Source: a candidate division FCPU426 bacterium
GTDB taxonomy: Bacteria; Oederibacteriota; JAJYGY01; DAIDJD01
Length of the DNA: 33,187 bases
Assembly (NCBI GenBank): GCA_027451505.1
Contig: DAIDJD010000078.1
Coordinates: 1-33,187 of the forward strand
Reading direction: 5' to 3'
A program made the position numbers and the translations under genes. Position 1 is the first letter of the stretch, and every line of letters starts with the position of its first letter. Shown here piece after piece: positions 15,574 through 23,994 of the stretch. The notes under the pieces are model-generated. The model made no database searches, was not told the origin of the DNA, and worked only from the letters and a program-made list of their open reading frames with translations.

Positions 15574-17087
15574 GCGCGGCCTTGGCGGGGTTCCCCATCC
15601 TCTCGGCCATTTGGCTGGCCCCGTTTTTGGCCGGCATCGCCCTGATGTTCGCGCCCGCGTCCTGGACCCGGGCGCCCCGCATGGTGGCCCTGGCCGCCTC
15701 GGCGGTGTCGCTGGCGCTGACCGTGGCCCTGCTGTTCGCCTTCGACTACCGAGCCGCGGGCGCGCTCCAGTTCCAGGAGCGGTGGACCTGGATCGCGGAT
15801 TTGGGGGTGGAATACCGCCTGGGGGTCGACGGCATCAGCCTGCTGATGGTGGCCCTCAACGCCGCCATCCTCTTCTCCGGCGTGCTGGCGAGCTGGGGCC
15901 TCCGCGAGCGGTCCAAGGAGTTCTTCGTGCTGCTCCTGCTGCTCGGCGGCGGCGTCTTCGGGGTCTTCACCGCGTTCAACCTGTACCTCTTTTTCGCGCT
16001 CTACGAGATCGCGGTGCTGCCGATGTACCTGCTCATCGGGGTTTGGGGGACCGGCCCGAAGGAGTACTCCGCCATGAAGCTGACGCTGATGCTGATGGGC
16101 GGATCGGCCTTCCTGCTGCTGGGGATCCTGGCGCTGTATTTCGGCTCCACCCCGCATTCCCTCGACATCCCGACGCTGCAGCGGGCCGCGGCCTCGGGCC
16201 AGTTCGGGATCGCCTTCCAGCGGCTCTGGTTTCCCGTGCTCTTCCTGGGCTTCGCGGTGCTGGCGGCCCTGTGGCCCTTCCACACCTGGTCGCCGGACGG
16301 CCACGCCTCGGCCCCCACGGCCGTGTCCATGCTGCACGCGGGCGTGCTGATGAAGCTGGGCGCCTATGGCTGCCTGCGCGTGGCCATCGGACTCCTGCCC
16401 CAGGGGGCCCACCTGTGGGCGCCCGCCGTGGCCGCGTTGGCGCTGGTCAACGTGGTCTACGGATCCATCGGCGCCGCGTCCCAGACCGACCTCAAGTACG
16501 TCACCGCGTACTCCTCGGTGTCGCACATGGGGATGGTCCTCCTGGGCCTGGCGACCCTGGGCACCCTGGGGCTCTCCGGCGCCGTGCTCCAGATGTTCGC
16601 CCACGGGCTCATGACCGGCGTCTTCTTCGCCCTCATCGGACTGACCTACGGGCGCACCCACACCCGCCACCTGCCGTCGTTGGGTGGGCTGGCGCGGGTG
16701 ATGCCCTTCGTCGCCGCGGCCTACGTCGTCGCGGGCATGGCTGGCCTGGGCCTCCCGGGGCTGAGCAGCTTCCCGGCCGAGCTGCTGGTCTTCCTGGGCG
16801 CCTTCCTGCACGGCGGCCTGTTCTTCCGGGTGGTGGGTGTGGCCGCCGTGTCGAGCATCGTGTTCACCGCGCTCTACGTGCTGCGGGTCCTGCAGAAGGC
16901 CTTCTACGGCCCGATCACCGAGCCCAAGTATCTGGAGCTCAAGGACGCCACCTTCGTCGAGCGCGTGCCGGTGGTGTTCCTTTTGTCGATCATGGTCGTG
17001 GTGGGGCTGTGGCCCTTTCCCGTGCTGAGGCTGATCGACGGGGCCCTGGCCCCGCTGGTCCAGGCGCTGGGGGGACTGCCGCGATGA
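15570..17087 (+). CDS. nuoM: NADH-quinone oxidoreductase subunit M (antiporter-like)
   Basis: This 505-residue antiporter-like proton-pumping subunit has about 14 transmembrane helices. Signatures are the Glu in FALYEIAVLPMYLLIGVWG, WPFHTWSPDGHASAPTAVSM followed by LHAGVLMKLGAYG, LKYVTAYSSVSHMGMV, and SSFPAELLVFLG near the C-terminus. The GTG overlaps the nuoL stop as GTGA; the stop overlaps the nuoN ATG as ATGA. Confidence 0.95.
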   Translation: MSAALAGFPILSAIWLAPFLAGIALMFAPASWTRAPRMVALAASAVSLALTVALLFAFDYRAAGALQFQERWTWIADLGVEYRLGVDGISLLMVALNAAILFSGVLASWGLRERSKEFFVLLLLLGGGVFGVFTAFNLYLFFALYEIAVLPMYLLIGVWGTGPKEYSAMKLTLMLMGGSAFLLLGILALYFGSTPHSLDIPTLQRAAASGQFGIAFQRLWFPVLFLGFAVLAALWPFHTWSPDGHASAPTAVSMLHAGVLMKLGAYGCLRVAIGLLPQGAHLWAPAVAALALVNVVYGSIGAASQTDLKYVTAYSSVSHMGMVLLGLATLGTLGLSGAVLQMFAHGLMTGVFFALIGLTYGRTHTRHLPSLGGLARVMPFVAAAYVVAGMAGLGLPGLSSFPAELLVFLGAFLHGGLFFRVVGVAAVSSIVFTALYVLRVLQKAFYGPITEPKYLELKDATFVERVPVVFLLSIMVVVGLWPFPVLRLIDGALAPLVQALGGLPR

Positions 17088-18550
17088 ACCTGGCGCTGCC
17101 GCTGCCGGAATACGGGGTCCTCGGACTGGCCCTGGTGGTGCTGCTCTACGATCTGGTCGTCCCGGAGCGCGTCTCGCGGCGGGCGCTGGGGTGGGTCTGC
17201 GCCCTGGGGTTCGCCGGGGTGCTGGCGCTCCTTCTGCGCTCCGACGCCCCGCAAGTGGCTCCGGTGCCGACCGCCTTCGGGGGCATGTACGTGGCCGACG
17301 GGCTGGCCTTGGCCTTCAAGACGCTCATCGTGGCCGCGGCGATGCTGGCCTCCCTGGCCAGCCTGGATTACCTGGAGGCCCGTGGGGTGCGCTGGCAGGG
17401 CGAGTACTACCTGCTGCTGACCCTGGTGACCTTCGCCCTGATGTGCCTCGTCTCGGCCGGCGACCTGCTCACGCTCTACGTGGCCCTGGAGCTCAACAGC
17501 ATCGGCTTCTACGCCCTGGTGGCGGTCCTCAAGGGGCGCAGCCTCACCAGCTCCGAGGCCGGGCTGAAGTACCTCATCCTGGGGGCCCTTTCCTCGGCCC
17601 TGCTGCTGTACGGGATCTCCCTGCTCTACGGCCTCAGCGGCACGGTCTCCCTCGCCGGCCTGGCCGCGTGGGCCGCGGGCGCGGCCCGCAGCCCGGCGCT
17701 GGTGGTCGCTCTGGCCCTCGTGGCCGCGGGACTGGCCTTCAAGATGTCGCTGGTGCCCTTCCATATGTGGGCGCCCGACGTCTACCAGGCCGCCCCCACC
17801 CCGGTGACGGCCTTCCTCAGCGTGGCCGGGAAGACGGCCGCTCTGGCCCTGCTGGTGCGGGTCCTGGACGCGGCCCTGGGGGGCTTCATCGGGGTCTGGG
17901 ACAAGCTCTTGATGGTGCTGATGGCCGCGACCTTCGTGTGGGCCAACCTGGGCGCCCTCAAACAGCGCGACGCCAAGCGGCTCATGGCCTATAGCTCCGT
18001 GGCCCAGGCCGGCTACCTGGCCATCGGCGTGGCCGCCGGTTCGGCGCTGGGGCTGCAGGCGGCGCTCTTCTACGCGCTGGTCTACGTCTTCACCAACGTG
18101 GCCGCCTTCCAGGTGCTCCAGCTCGTGGCCGAATCCGGCGGGCCGGAGCTCTCCGGACTGCGCGGCCTGGGGCGGCGTTCCCCGGGGCTGGCCCTCATCC
18201 TGGCCGCGGCGGTTCTGTCCCTGGCCGGGATCCCGCCCTTCGGGGGCTTTTTCGGCAAGTTCTACCTGTTCGCGGCGGGCGTACGGGAGGGTATCGTGGC
18301 GGGGCGGTCCTGGCTGCTGGCCCTGGTGGGGTTGGCCGTGGTGATGAGCATCGTGTCGTTGTTCTACTACCTCATCCTGGTGAAACAAATGTACATCGAG
18401 CCCGCCGACCCGGAGGCGCCGGGAACCGGGGGGCCGGTCGCGGTCCCGTTGGGCGCGCGGCTGGTGCTGGGGGTGTGCGCCGCCATGATTCTGTGGACCG
18501 GATTGTATCCATCGCCCATACTGGCCTGGATCCGGCAGGCGCTCTTCTAG
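17084..18550 (+). CDS. nuoN: NADH-quinone oxidoreductase subunit N (antiporter-like)
   Basis: This 488-residue third antiporter-like subunit sits next to NuoK. Diagnostic segments are LYVALELNSIGFYALVAVLK, FKMSLVPFHMWAPDVYQAAP, VAGKTAALALLVRVL, and AKRLMAYSSVAQAGYLAIGV. It is the last nuo gene; nuoE, nuoF and nuoG (the NADH-oxidising module) are not in the operon, so the complex is of the 11-subunit type or borrows an input module coded elsewhere. A GC hairpin and T-run directly follow the stop. Confidence 0.95.
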   Translation: MNLALPLPEYGVLGLALVVLLYDLVVPERVSRRALGWVCALGFAGVLALLLRSDAPQVAPVPTAFGGMYVADGLALAFKTLIVAAAMLASLASLDYLEARGVRWQGEYYLLLTLVTFALMCLVSAGDLLTLYVALELNSIGFYALVAVLKGRSLTSSEAGLKYLILGALSSALLLYGISLLYGLSGTVSLAGLAAWAAGAARSPALVVALALVAAGLAFKMSLVPFHMWAPDVYQAAPTPVTAFLSVAGKTAALALLVRVLDAALGGFIGVWDKLLMVLMAATFVWANLGALKQRDAKRLMAYSSVAQAGYLAIGVAAGSALGLQAALFYALVYVFTNVAAFQVLQLVAESGGPELSGLRGLGRRSPGLALILAAAVLSLAGIPPFGGFFGKFYLFAAGVREGIVAGRSWLLALVGLAVVMSIVSLFYYLILVKQMYIEPADPEAPGTGGPVAVPLGARLVLGVCAAMILWTGLYPSPILAWIRQALF

Positions 18551-18580
18551 GGCGCCCGAGGAGCGCCCCCGTTTTTGGGG
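18550..18580 (+). terminator. Possible intrinsic terminator or attenuator after nuoN
   Basis: GGGCGC (18550-18555) can pair with GCGCCC (18563-18568) around a 7-nt loop, followed after three bases by five T residues (18572-18576). An alternative hairpin, CCCC-GTTTTT-GGGG (18567-18580), shares the C-run and hides the T-run in its loop. The two structures exclude each other. It could partly end nuo transcripts before resB. Confidence 0.45.
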
Positions 18581-18614
18581 AGGGGAACCTTCTTCTAGGG
18601 AACGCAAGGAAACC

Positions 18615-20156
18615 ATGCCCGAACCCAACGCCGCCGCGCTCCCGCGCGAGGAGGCCGTGCTCGCCGCGGCCAAGCCCGCCCCGGCCGCCCCCCTGGCCCG
18701 CATCCTCGGCAGCTTCAAGCTGACGTTGTCGCTCTTCGCCCTTCTGGGGCTGTTCGCGGCCCTGGGGACCTTCATCCCGCAGGGGGAGGACTCGCCCCGC
18801 ATCCTCCAGGACTACGGACCCCGCTTCTACCAGCTCGCCCTCCAGCTCGGCCTGGACCACGTGTACCGGTCCTGGTGGTTCATCATGGTGCTGGCCATGA
18901 TGGCGTTGAACCTCATCATGGTGACGTGGGTGCGGGTGCCCCACGTCTGGAGGATCTCCCGGGAGGCCGACGCGGTCCTGCTGAAGGACCCCCTGGTGCC
19001 GAAGACGGCCTTCACGCGGGTCTGGGAAAGCGACCTGGACCCCCTCGAAGCCCTCGACCGGGCCCGTCGGGGCCTGCAGGTCGAGTTCCCCCGTTTGGCC
19101 CAGAAGGACGGGCCCCGGAGCCGGCTCCTGGTCGGGGAGCGCCACTACCTGTCCCTGTGGGCCGCCCACATCGTCCATCTGGGGCTTCTGCTGCTGCTGG
19201 CCGGCGGCGTGGTGAAGATCCTCTTCGGTTCCAGCCAGCCGGTGGCCATCCCCGAGGGGCAACAGAGCCCGGTCCCGGTGGAGAAGGTCCGCATCGATCC
19301 GCGGATCGAATGGCTCCGCCTGGGGCCCCTGCGGCTGCCGCTGCCGCTTCTGTATGAGCGCTACTTGGGGACCGCGCCTTTCCAGGTCTACCTGGACCAC
19401 TTCTCGGTGCGCTACTATCCCGGCACCGTCAATCCCAGGCTTTTCCGCTCCGACGTCAAGATCATCCGGGGCGGCCAGGTGCAGCGTGCCGCCTCCATCC
19501 GGGTGAACTCCCCGCTGGACATGGGGGGCGGCCTGCTCCTGTACCAGGCCTCCTGGGGCTACGACGGGCTCTACAGCGCCCAGTTCCGGGTCAAGCTCCC
19601 GGGCGAGCGCGACCAGCTCGAGATCCGGGCGCCCTACAAACAGCGTGTCCGGCTGCTCAACACCGGCTGGGAGCTCGAGGTGGTCGACTTCTATCCCGAC
19701 GCGGGGATGGCCGGCCCCGGCCAGCTCGTCAACGAGAGCGACGACCTCAACAACCCCGCCATCCGCGTCCAGTTCTGGCGCCACGGCGTCAAGAAAACCC
19801 TCACCTGGTTCGTGTACGCGATGCCGGACATCCAGATGGCGAAGGTGCCGGGGCTCAAGCTCTACGGCGAGACCGTGGACCCGACCCCCTTCACGGTGCT
19901 CGACGCCAATTTGGACCCCAGCGTGCCCTTCGCCGCGGCCGGTGCGCTGCTGGTCCTCTGCGGGACTTTTTCTGCGTTCTACCTTTTCTACCGTAAGGCC
20001 TGGGTCCTGGTGGAGCCGCGGGAGGGCGGCGGCAGCAGGGTCACCTTGGCGGGCTTCGTCCGACGCAACAAGTTCGCCTTCCAGCGGGTCTTTTCCCGCC
20101 TGGGGCGCGCCGTCGACGAGGCCCTCACCTCCCGGGACGCCTCCCTGAAAGGATAG
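18615..20156 (+). CDS. resB: Cytochrome c biogenesis protein ResB/Ccs1
   Basis: This 513-residue protein is half of the system II haem delivery and ligation complex with CcsA. Early helices occupy about residues 34-55 (SFKLTLSLFALLGLFAALGTFIPQ, the usual ResB opening) and 89-110 (SWWFIMVLAMMALNLIMVTW). A third helix is near 185-205, a large extracytoplasmic domain spans about 210-435, and a final helix lies near 440-460 (AAGALLVLCGTFSAFYLFY). The start is the ATG at 18615 with AAGGA 4 nt upstream. ccsA starts 5 nt after its stop. Its presence implies c-type cytochromes outside the cytoplasm. Confidence 0.92.
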   Translation: MPEPNAAALPREEAVLAAAKPAPAAPLARILGSFKLTLSLFALLGLFAALGTFIPQGEDSPRILQDYGPRFYQLALQLGLDHVYRSWWFIMVLAMMALNLIMVTWVRVPHVWRISREADAVLLKDPLVPKTAFTRVWESDLDPLEALDRARRGLQVEFPRLAQKDGPRSRLLVGERHYLSLWAAHIVHLGLLLLLAGGVVKILFGSSQPVAIPEGQQSPVPVEKVRIDPRIEWLRLGPLRLPLPLLYERYLGTAPFQVYLDHFSVRYYPGTVNPRLFRSDVKIIRGGQVQRAASIRVNSPLDMGGGLLLYQASWGYDGLYSAQFRVKLPGERDQLEIRAPYKQRVRLLNTGWELEVVDFYPDAGMAGPGQLVNESDDLNNPAIRVQFWRHGVKKTLTWFVYAMPDIQMAKVPGLKLYGETVDPTPFTVLDANLDPSVPFAAAGALLVLCGTFSAFYLFYRKAWVLVEPREGGGSRVTLAGFVRRNKFAFQRVFSRLGRAVDEALTSRDASLKG

Positions 20157-20161
20157 CGAAT

Positions 20162-21241
20162 ATGGACACAACCTCCGCGGCCTCCGCCTTCCAGAACTCC
20201 CTCAGCCAGGGGCTCTTCATCGCCCTGCTGGGGGTCCTGGCGGGCTCCTGGTCCTTGTACCTGGCCCACGTGCTCACCGGAAAGGAATCCTACCACCGCT
20301 GGGCGCGGCGGGTCCTGTGGTTCGCCGTGGTGTTCAACGCCGCGGCGCTGGCGTACCGTTGGGTCGCGGCCGGGCACGCGCCCTGGGCCAACCAGTACGA
20401 GAGCGCCACCATGGTGGCCTTCGGCGTCCTGGTCATCTTCACCTACTTCGAGCGGGAAGCCCGCCTTCCCCTGCTGGCCCTTCTGGTGCTGCCCGCGGCC
20501 ATGGTCGCCATCGCCGCGGCCAACCTGCTGCCCGAGCAGTACAAGATGATGGAGCCCCTGGTGCCGGCGCTCCAGAGCTACTGGCTCAAGATCCACGTCA
20601 CCTGCATGCTCACGAGCTACGGGGCCTTCGCCAGCACCTTCGCCTTGAGCCTGCTCTACCTCATCCGGGTCGGCGCGTGGACCCGGCGCACCACCTGGGT
20701 GGCCCTGGGGATCTCCTCGCCCCTGGCGGGCTGGTTCTTCGGCTACGTGCACCAGTCGGTGCGCAGCGACTTCTGGAACTGGCTGATGACCAGCCTGCAC
20801 CTCACGGAGCTGGCCGCCGGCGACACGGCCAAGGCCTACGCGGTGTGCGCCGCGGGGGGGCTGGCCGTAGGCATGCTCCTGGCCGCGGCGCTCCAGGCGC
20901 TCCCCGCCAAGTTGATGGAATCGGTGCCCTCGGCCGAGGTCCTCGACGAGCTCAACTACCGCAGCGTGGCCATCGGGTTCCCCCTGCTGACCCTGGGCAT
21001 CATCCTGGGGGCCGTGTGGGGACATGTGGCCTGGGGACGCTACTGGGGCTGGGACCCCAAGGAAACTTGGGCCTTCATCAGTTGGCTGGTCTTCGCCTTC
21101 TTCCTCCACATGCGGGTTTTCGGCGGCTGGAGCGGACGCAAGATCGCCTGGGTGGGGCTCATCGGCGCCGGGTCCATCGTCTTCACCTATTGGGGCGTGA
21201 ACTTCCTGCTGTCCGGGCTGCACGCCTACGCCAAGCCCTAG
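20162..21241 (+). CDS. ccsA: Cytochrome c biogenesis protein CcsA (haem handling)
   Basis: This 359-residue multi-pass protein carries the tryptophan-rich WWD haem-binding signature WGHVAWGRYWGWDPKETW at 286-303, followed by FISWLVFAFFLHMR with a candidate haem-ligand His at 316. Other conserved points are NQYESATM (78-84) and the WLKIHVTCMLTSYGAF helix with His145. Together with ResB it exports and attaches haem to apocytochrome c (system II). The ATG is 5 nt after resB, preceded by AGGA at 20150-20153. It is followed by tetrapyrrole genes, consistent with a shared haem role. Confidence 0.93.
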   Translation: MDTTSAASAFQNSLSQGLFIALLGVLAGSWSLYLAHVLTGKESYHRWARRVLWFAVVFNAAALAYRWVAAGHAPWANQYESATMVAFGVLVIFTYFEREARLPLLALLVLPAAMVAIAAANLLPEQYKMMEPLVPALQSYWLKIHVTCMLTSYGAFASTFALSLLYLIRVGAWTRRTTWVALGISSPLAGWFFGYVHQSVRSDFWNWLMTSLHLTELAAGDTAKAYAVCAAGGLAVGMLLAAALQALPAKLMESVPSAEVLDELNYRSVAIGFPLLTLGIILGAVWGHVAWGRYWGWDPKETWAFISWLVFAFFLHMRVFGGWSGRKIAWVGLIGAGSIVFTYWGVNFLLSGLHAYAKP

Positions 21242-21251
21242 GGCCGTTCCC

Positions 21252-21887
21252 GTGCGCCGGGGCGCCCTGTATCCCGCCTTCCTGGACCTGCGCGGAGCGG
21301 GCGTCCTGGTCGTGGGCGGCGGGGCCGTGGCCCTGCGCAAGCTCAGGGGCCTGCCGCCCGGCGCCGGCCCCATCCGGGTGGTGGCCCCCCGGTTCTCCGC
21401 GGCCCTGGAGTCCTGGGCCCGCCGCAGGGGCGGCGTGGACCTCGTACGGAGGCCCTTCCGGGCCACGGACCTCAAGGGGTGCCGCCTGGTGTTCTGCTGC
21501 GCCGACGCGCCCGGGCCCAACGCGGCCGCGGCCCGGGAAGGGCGGACCCGGGGCGTCTGGGTGTGCCAGGCCCAGGAACCGTCCCAGGGGGACCTTCAGG
21601 TCCCGGCCGTGGCGCGCGCGGGGGGACTGGCGTTGGCCTTGTCCACAGGCGGGGCGAGCCCGGCGGTCGCCCGCGGCCTGAGACTCCGTCTCGAGGCCCT
21701 CCTGCGCGGCTCGGACCTCCCCTGGCTTCTGGGACGGCTGCGGCGGCTCCGGCCCCGCCTGAAGGCCGATCCGGCCCTCAAGGCCCGCGTGCTCGCGCGG
21801 GCCACCACCCCCGCGGCCCTGGCCCTGGCCCTCGCGCCGCGCGCGGGTTCCCGCCGCCGCCGACTCGAATCCCTGTTGGAGCCATGA
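21252..21887 (+). CDS. Precorrin-2 dehydrogenase / siroheme synthase N-terminal type
   Basis: This 211-residue protein matches the NAD-binding CysG-N/Met8/SirC family, which oxidises precorrin-2 to sirohydrochlorin; some members also insert iron. The nucleotide fold is seen in VLVVGGGAVALRK (18-30). The second conserved block is GDLQVPAVARAGGLALALSTGGASPAVARGLR, with the STGG-x-SP signature at 131-137. The start is the GTG at 21252, 10 nt after ccsA. It lies between cytochrome c maturation and hemA, pointing to a siroheme or siroheme-derived haem branch together with the CobA domain downstream. The C-terminal ~50 residues are Arg/Leu/Ala-rich. The stop overlaps the next ATG. Confidence 0.85.
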   Translation: MRRGALYPAFLDLRGAGVLVVGGGAVALRKLRGLPPGAGPIRVVAPRFSAALESWARRRGGVDLVRRPFRATDLKGCRLVFCCADAPGPNAAAAREGRTRGVWVCQAQEPSQGDLQVPAVARAGGLALALSTGGASPAVARGLRLRLEALLRGSDLPWLLGRLRRLRPRLKADPALKARVLARATTPAALALALAPRAGSRRRRLESLLEP

Positions 21888-22729
21888 CCGAAAGCCTTCC
21901 CGCGTGCTTCCCCGTCTACGAGGCGGCCTTCGCGCTGCAGGTCCCGGCGCTGCTTTTGTTCCTCGCCTACACGATTCGGCCGAGGAGGGCCCTGGCCGCC
22001 TCGGCCACGGCCCTCCTCACGGCCTCCCTGGCCCTGCACATCGCCTTCACCGTCTGCCTGGGCGCGGCCTCGGGGGGCCTGCCCCTGTCCAGCGCCTTCG
22101 AGGCCGTGTCCCTCTGGGGGCTGTGCCTGACGGCGCTGGTGGTGGCCGTGGAATGGCGCCACCGCCTGGGGCTGCTGGGGGCCTTCCTGGCCCCCTTGAG
22201 CGCCGCGACGCTGCTGATGGGCTTCCGCTTCGCCCATTCCGCCTCGCGGACCGCGCCGGGGCTGGGGGACGCCTGGTTGCTGGCGCACGTGGCCCTGGCC
22301 ATGGCGGGTTTCGCGCTGTTCACCGCCGCGGCCGGGGTCGCCGGGGCCTACCTGGTGCAGGACCGCCAGCTCAAATCCAAGCGCATCGACGCCCTCACCT
22401 ACGAATTGCCCCCCCTGGGCTCCCTGGAGTCCCTGCTCGTCCGGCTCTCCGCCGCCGGGGCGCTGACCTTCCTGTGCGCGGTGGCGGCGGGCTTCGTCTG
22501 GCGCCTGCGCCTGGGCGTGCCCCTGGCCGCGTGGGACCCCAAGGTGGCCTTCAGCCTGGGCGTGGCCGGGGCCTACGCCGCCTGCCTCGGGCGGCGCTGG
22601 CGGGGGGCCATGGGCGGGCGGGCCTTCGCGCTGGCCTGCGTGGCGCTGTTCCTGGTCCTGTTCTTCGGGATCTACCTGGTGGACCTCTACTTCGGCGGCC
22701 ACGCGTTCCTTCGCGGCGGGGGCGGCTGA
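21884..22729 (+). CDS. hemX: HemX/CcsA-family membrane protein
   Basis: This 281-residue protein has about eight transmembrane helices and belongs to the cytochrome c assembly (CcsA/HemX) superfamily. The region FLCAVAAGFVWRLR...AWDPKVAFSLGVAGAYAACLGRRWRG aligns with the WWD-PKE(V/T)W region of CcsA, but the Trp-rich haem-binding part has eroded to a single AWDPK. It is therefore more likely a HemX-type protein, known next to hemA and reported to affect glutamyl-tRNA reductase level in Bacillus, than a second ligase. The start overlaps the upstream stop (ATGA) and the stop overlaps the hemA start (TGATG). Confidence 0.75.
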   Translation: MTESLPACFPVYEAAFALQVPALLLFLAYTIRPRRALAASATALLTASLALHIAFTVCLGAASGGLPLSSAFEAVSLWGLCLTALVVAVEWRHRLGLLGAFLAPLSAATLLMGFRFAHSASRTAPGLGDAWLLAHVALAMAGFALFTAAAGVAGAYLVQDRQLKSKRIDALTYELPPLGSLESLLVRLSAAGALTFLCAVAAGFVWRLRLGVPLAAWDPKVAFSLGVAGAYAACLGRRWRGAMGGRAFALACVALFLVLFFGIYLVDLYFGGHAFLRGGGG

Positions 22730-23994
22730 TGCCCATGCTGGTGGTCGGCGTCTCGCACCACACGGCGCCGCTGGACCTCAGGGAGGCGCTTTCCCTGGAG
22801 GGGCGCCTGGAGGGCGCCTACGGCTCCCTGGCGGAGGCCGCCGAGGAGCTCGTGTTGGTGAGCACGTGCAACCGCGTCGAGGCCTACGCCGAGGCGGCGG
22901 ATCCGCGCGCCGCGGAGGCCCGGCTTCGCGGGTTCTTCGAGGGTCTGGCGCCGGACATGGCGCCGCGGATCCGCAAGGCGCTGAAGGTCCTGCACGGGGA
23001 CGAGGCCCTGTGGCACCTCCTCAGGGTGGCCGCCAGCCTCGACTCCATGGTGCTGGGCGAGACCCAGATCCTGGGCCAGATGAAGGCCGCCTACGAGGGG
23101 GCCGTCGGCGCGGGCCGGGTGGGGGCGCGCTTCCACGGGGTGTTCCAGCGCGCCTTCGCCGCGGCGAAGCGCGTGCGCAACTCCACCGAGATTGGGCGGC
23201 ACCCGGCCAGCGTCCCCAGCGTGGCCGCCCAGGTCGCCGAACGGCTTCTGGGCGAGCTCAAGGGGCGCGCCGTGGCCGTGCTGGGGGGCGGGGACATGGC
23301 CGAGCTCACCGCCGAACACCTGGTCTCCTCGGGCGCCGACCGCCTGGCCTTTTGCAACCGCTACGTGGCCAAAGCCCGCGAGCTGGCCCGCCGTTTCAAG
23401 GGGAAGGCGGCCGGGCTCGACGACCTCGAGGGCGTGCTGGCCGAGGCCGACGTGCTCGTCTGCTCCACCGGCGCCCCCCGGGCTTTGGTCGGCCCGGACC
23501 TCGCGGCCGCGGCCCAGGCCCGCCGCCACCGCCGGCCCCAACTGTTCATCGACATCAGCGTCCCGCGCAACATCGACCCGGCGGTGGGGGCCCTCGAGAA
23601 CGTCTACCTCTACAACCTCGACGACTTGGATACCCTGGCCTCCGAGCACCGCGGGCGGCGCGAGCAGGCCGCGCGGGAGGCCGAGGAACTGCTGCGGGAG
23701 GCCCTGGATGGACTCCACGGGTGGGCGGAGTCCTCCCGGCTCGGGCCGGCCTTGGGCCGCCTCAGCGCCCATTTCGAGTCCGTGCGCGCCGCCGAGGTGG
23801 CCCGGGCCTCGGGGCGACTGTCCCATCTGCGCCCCGAGGACCGCGAGAAGGTCGAGGCCCTCACGCGCGCCATCACCCATCGGCTGCTCCACGGCCCCCT
23901 CGTCCGCATCAAGGCCCAGGCCCTCAAGGGCGGGGGCTCCCTGCTCAAGGGCGCCGAGGAGCTGTTCGGGCTCGAGCCGGGGGACGAATCGTGA
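22729..23994 (+). CDS. hemA: Glutamyl-tRNA reductase
   Basis: This 421-residue enzyme reduces Glu-tRNA to glutamate-1-semialdehyde, the first committed step of C5-pathway tetrapyrrole synthesis. The start VVGVSHHTAPLDLREAL, the catalytic Cys47 in VSTCNRVEAY, LGETQILGQMKAAYEGA, and DISVPRNIDPAVGALENV are all canonical. A C-terminal dimerisation domain occupies the last ~100 residues. I took the ATG at 22729, which overlaps the preceding stop; an ATG two codons later is also possible. The stop overlaps the hemC GTG. The enzyme shows that the organism uses glutamate rather than glycine/succinyl-CoA. Confidence 0.95.
   Translation: MPMLVVGVSHHTAPLDLREALSLEGRLEGAYGSLAEAAEELVLVSTCNRVEAYAEAADPRAAEARLRGFFEGLAPDMAPRIRKALKVLHGDEALWHLLRVAASLDSMVLGETQILGQMKAAYEGAVGAGRVGARFHGVFQRAFAAAKRVRNSTEIGRHPASVPSVAAQVAERLLGELKGRAVAVLGGGDMAELTAEHLVSSGADRLAFCNRYVAKARELARRFKGKAAGLDDLEGVLAEADVLVCSTGAPRALVGPDLAAAAQARRHRRPQLFIDISVPRNIDPAVGALENVYLYNLDDLDTLASEHRGRREQAAREAEELLREALDGLHGWAESSRLGPALGRLSAHFESVRAAEVARASGRLSHLRPEDREKVEALTRAITHRLLHGPLVRIKAQALKGGGSLLKGAEELFGLEPGDES

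Noticed and set aside
16904-18802. Long antisense frame opposite nuoM end, nuoN and resB start
   Set aside because: The composition (His, Gln, Gly, Arg) is that of a shadow frame, and three conserved genes occupy the + strand.
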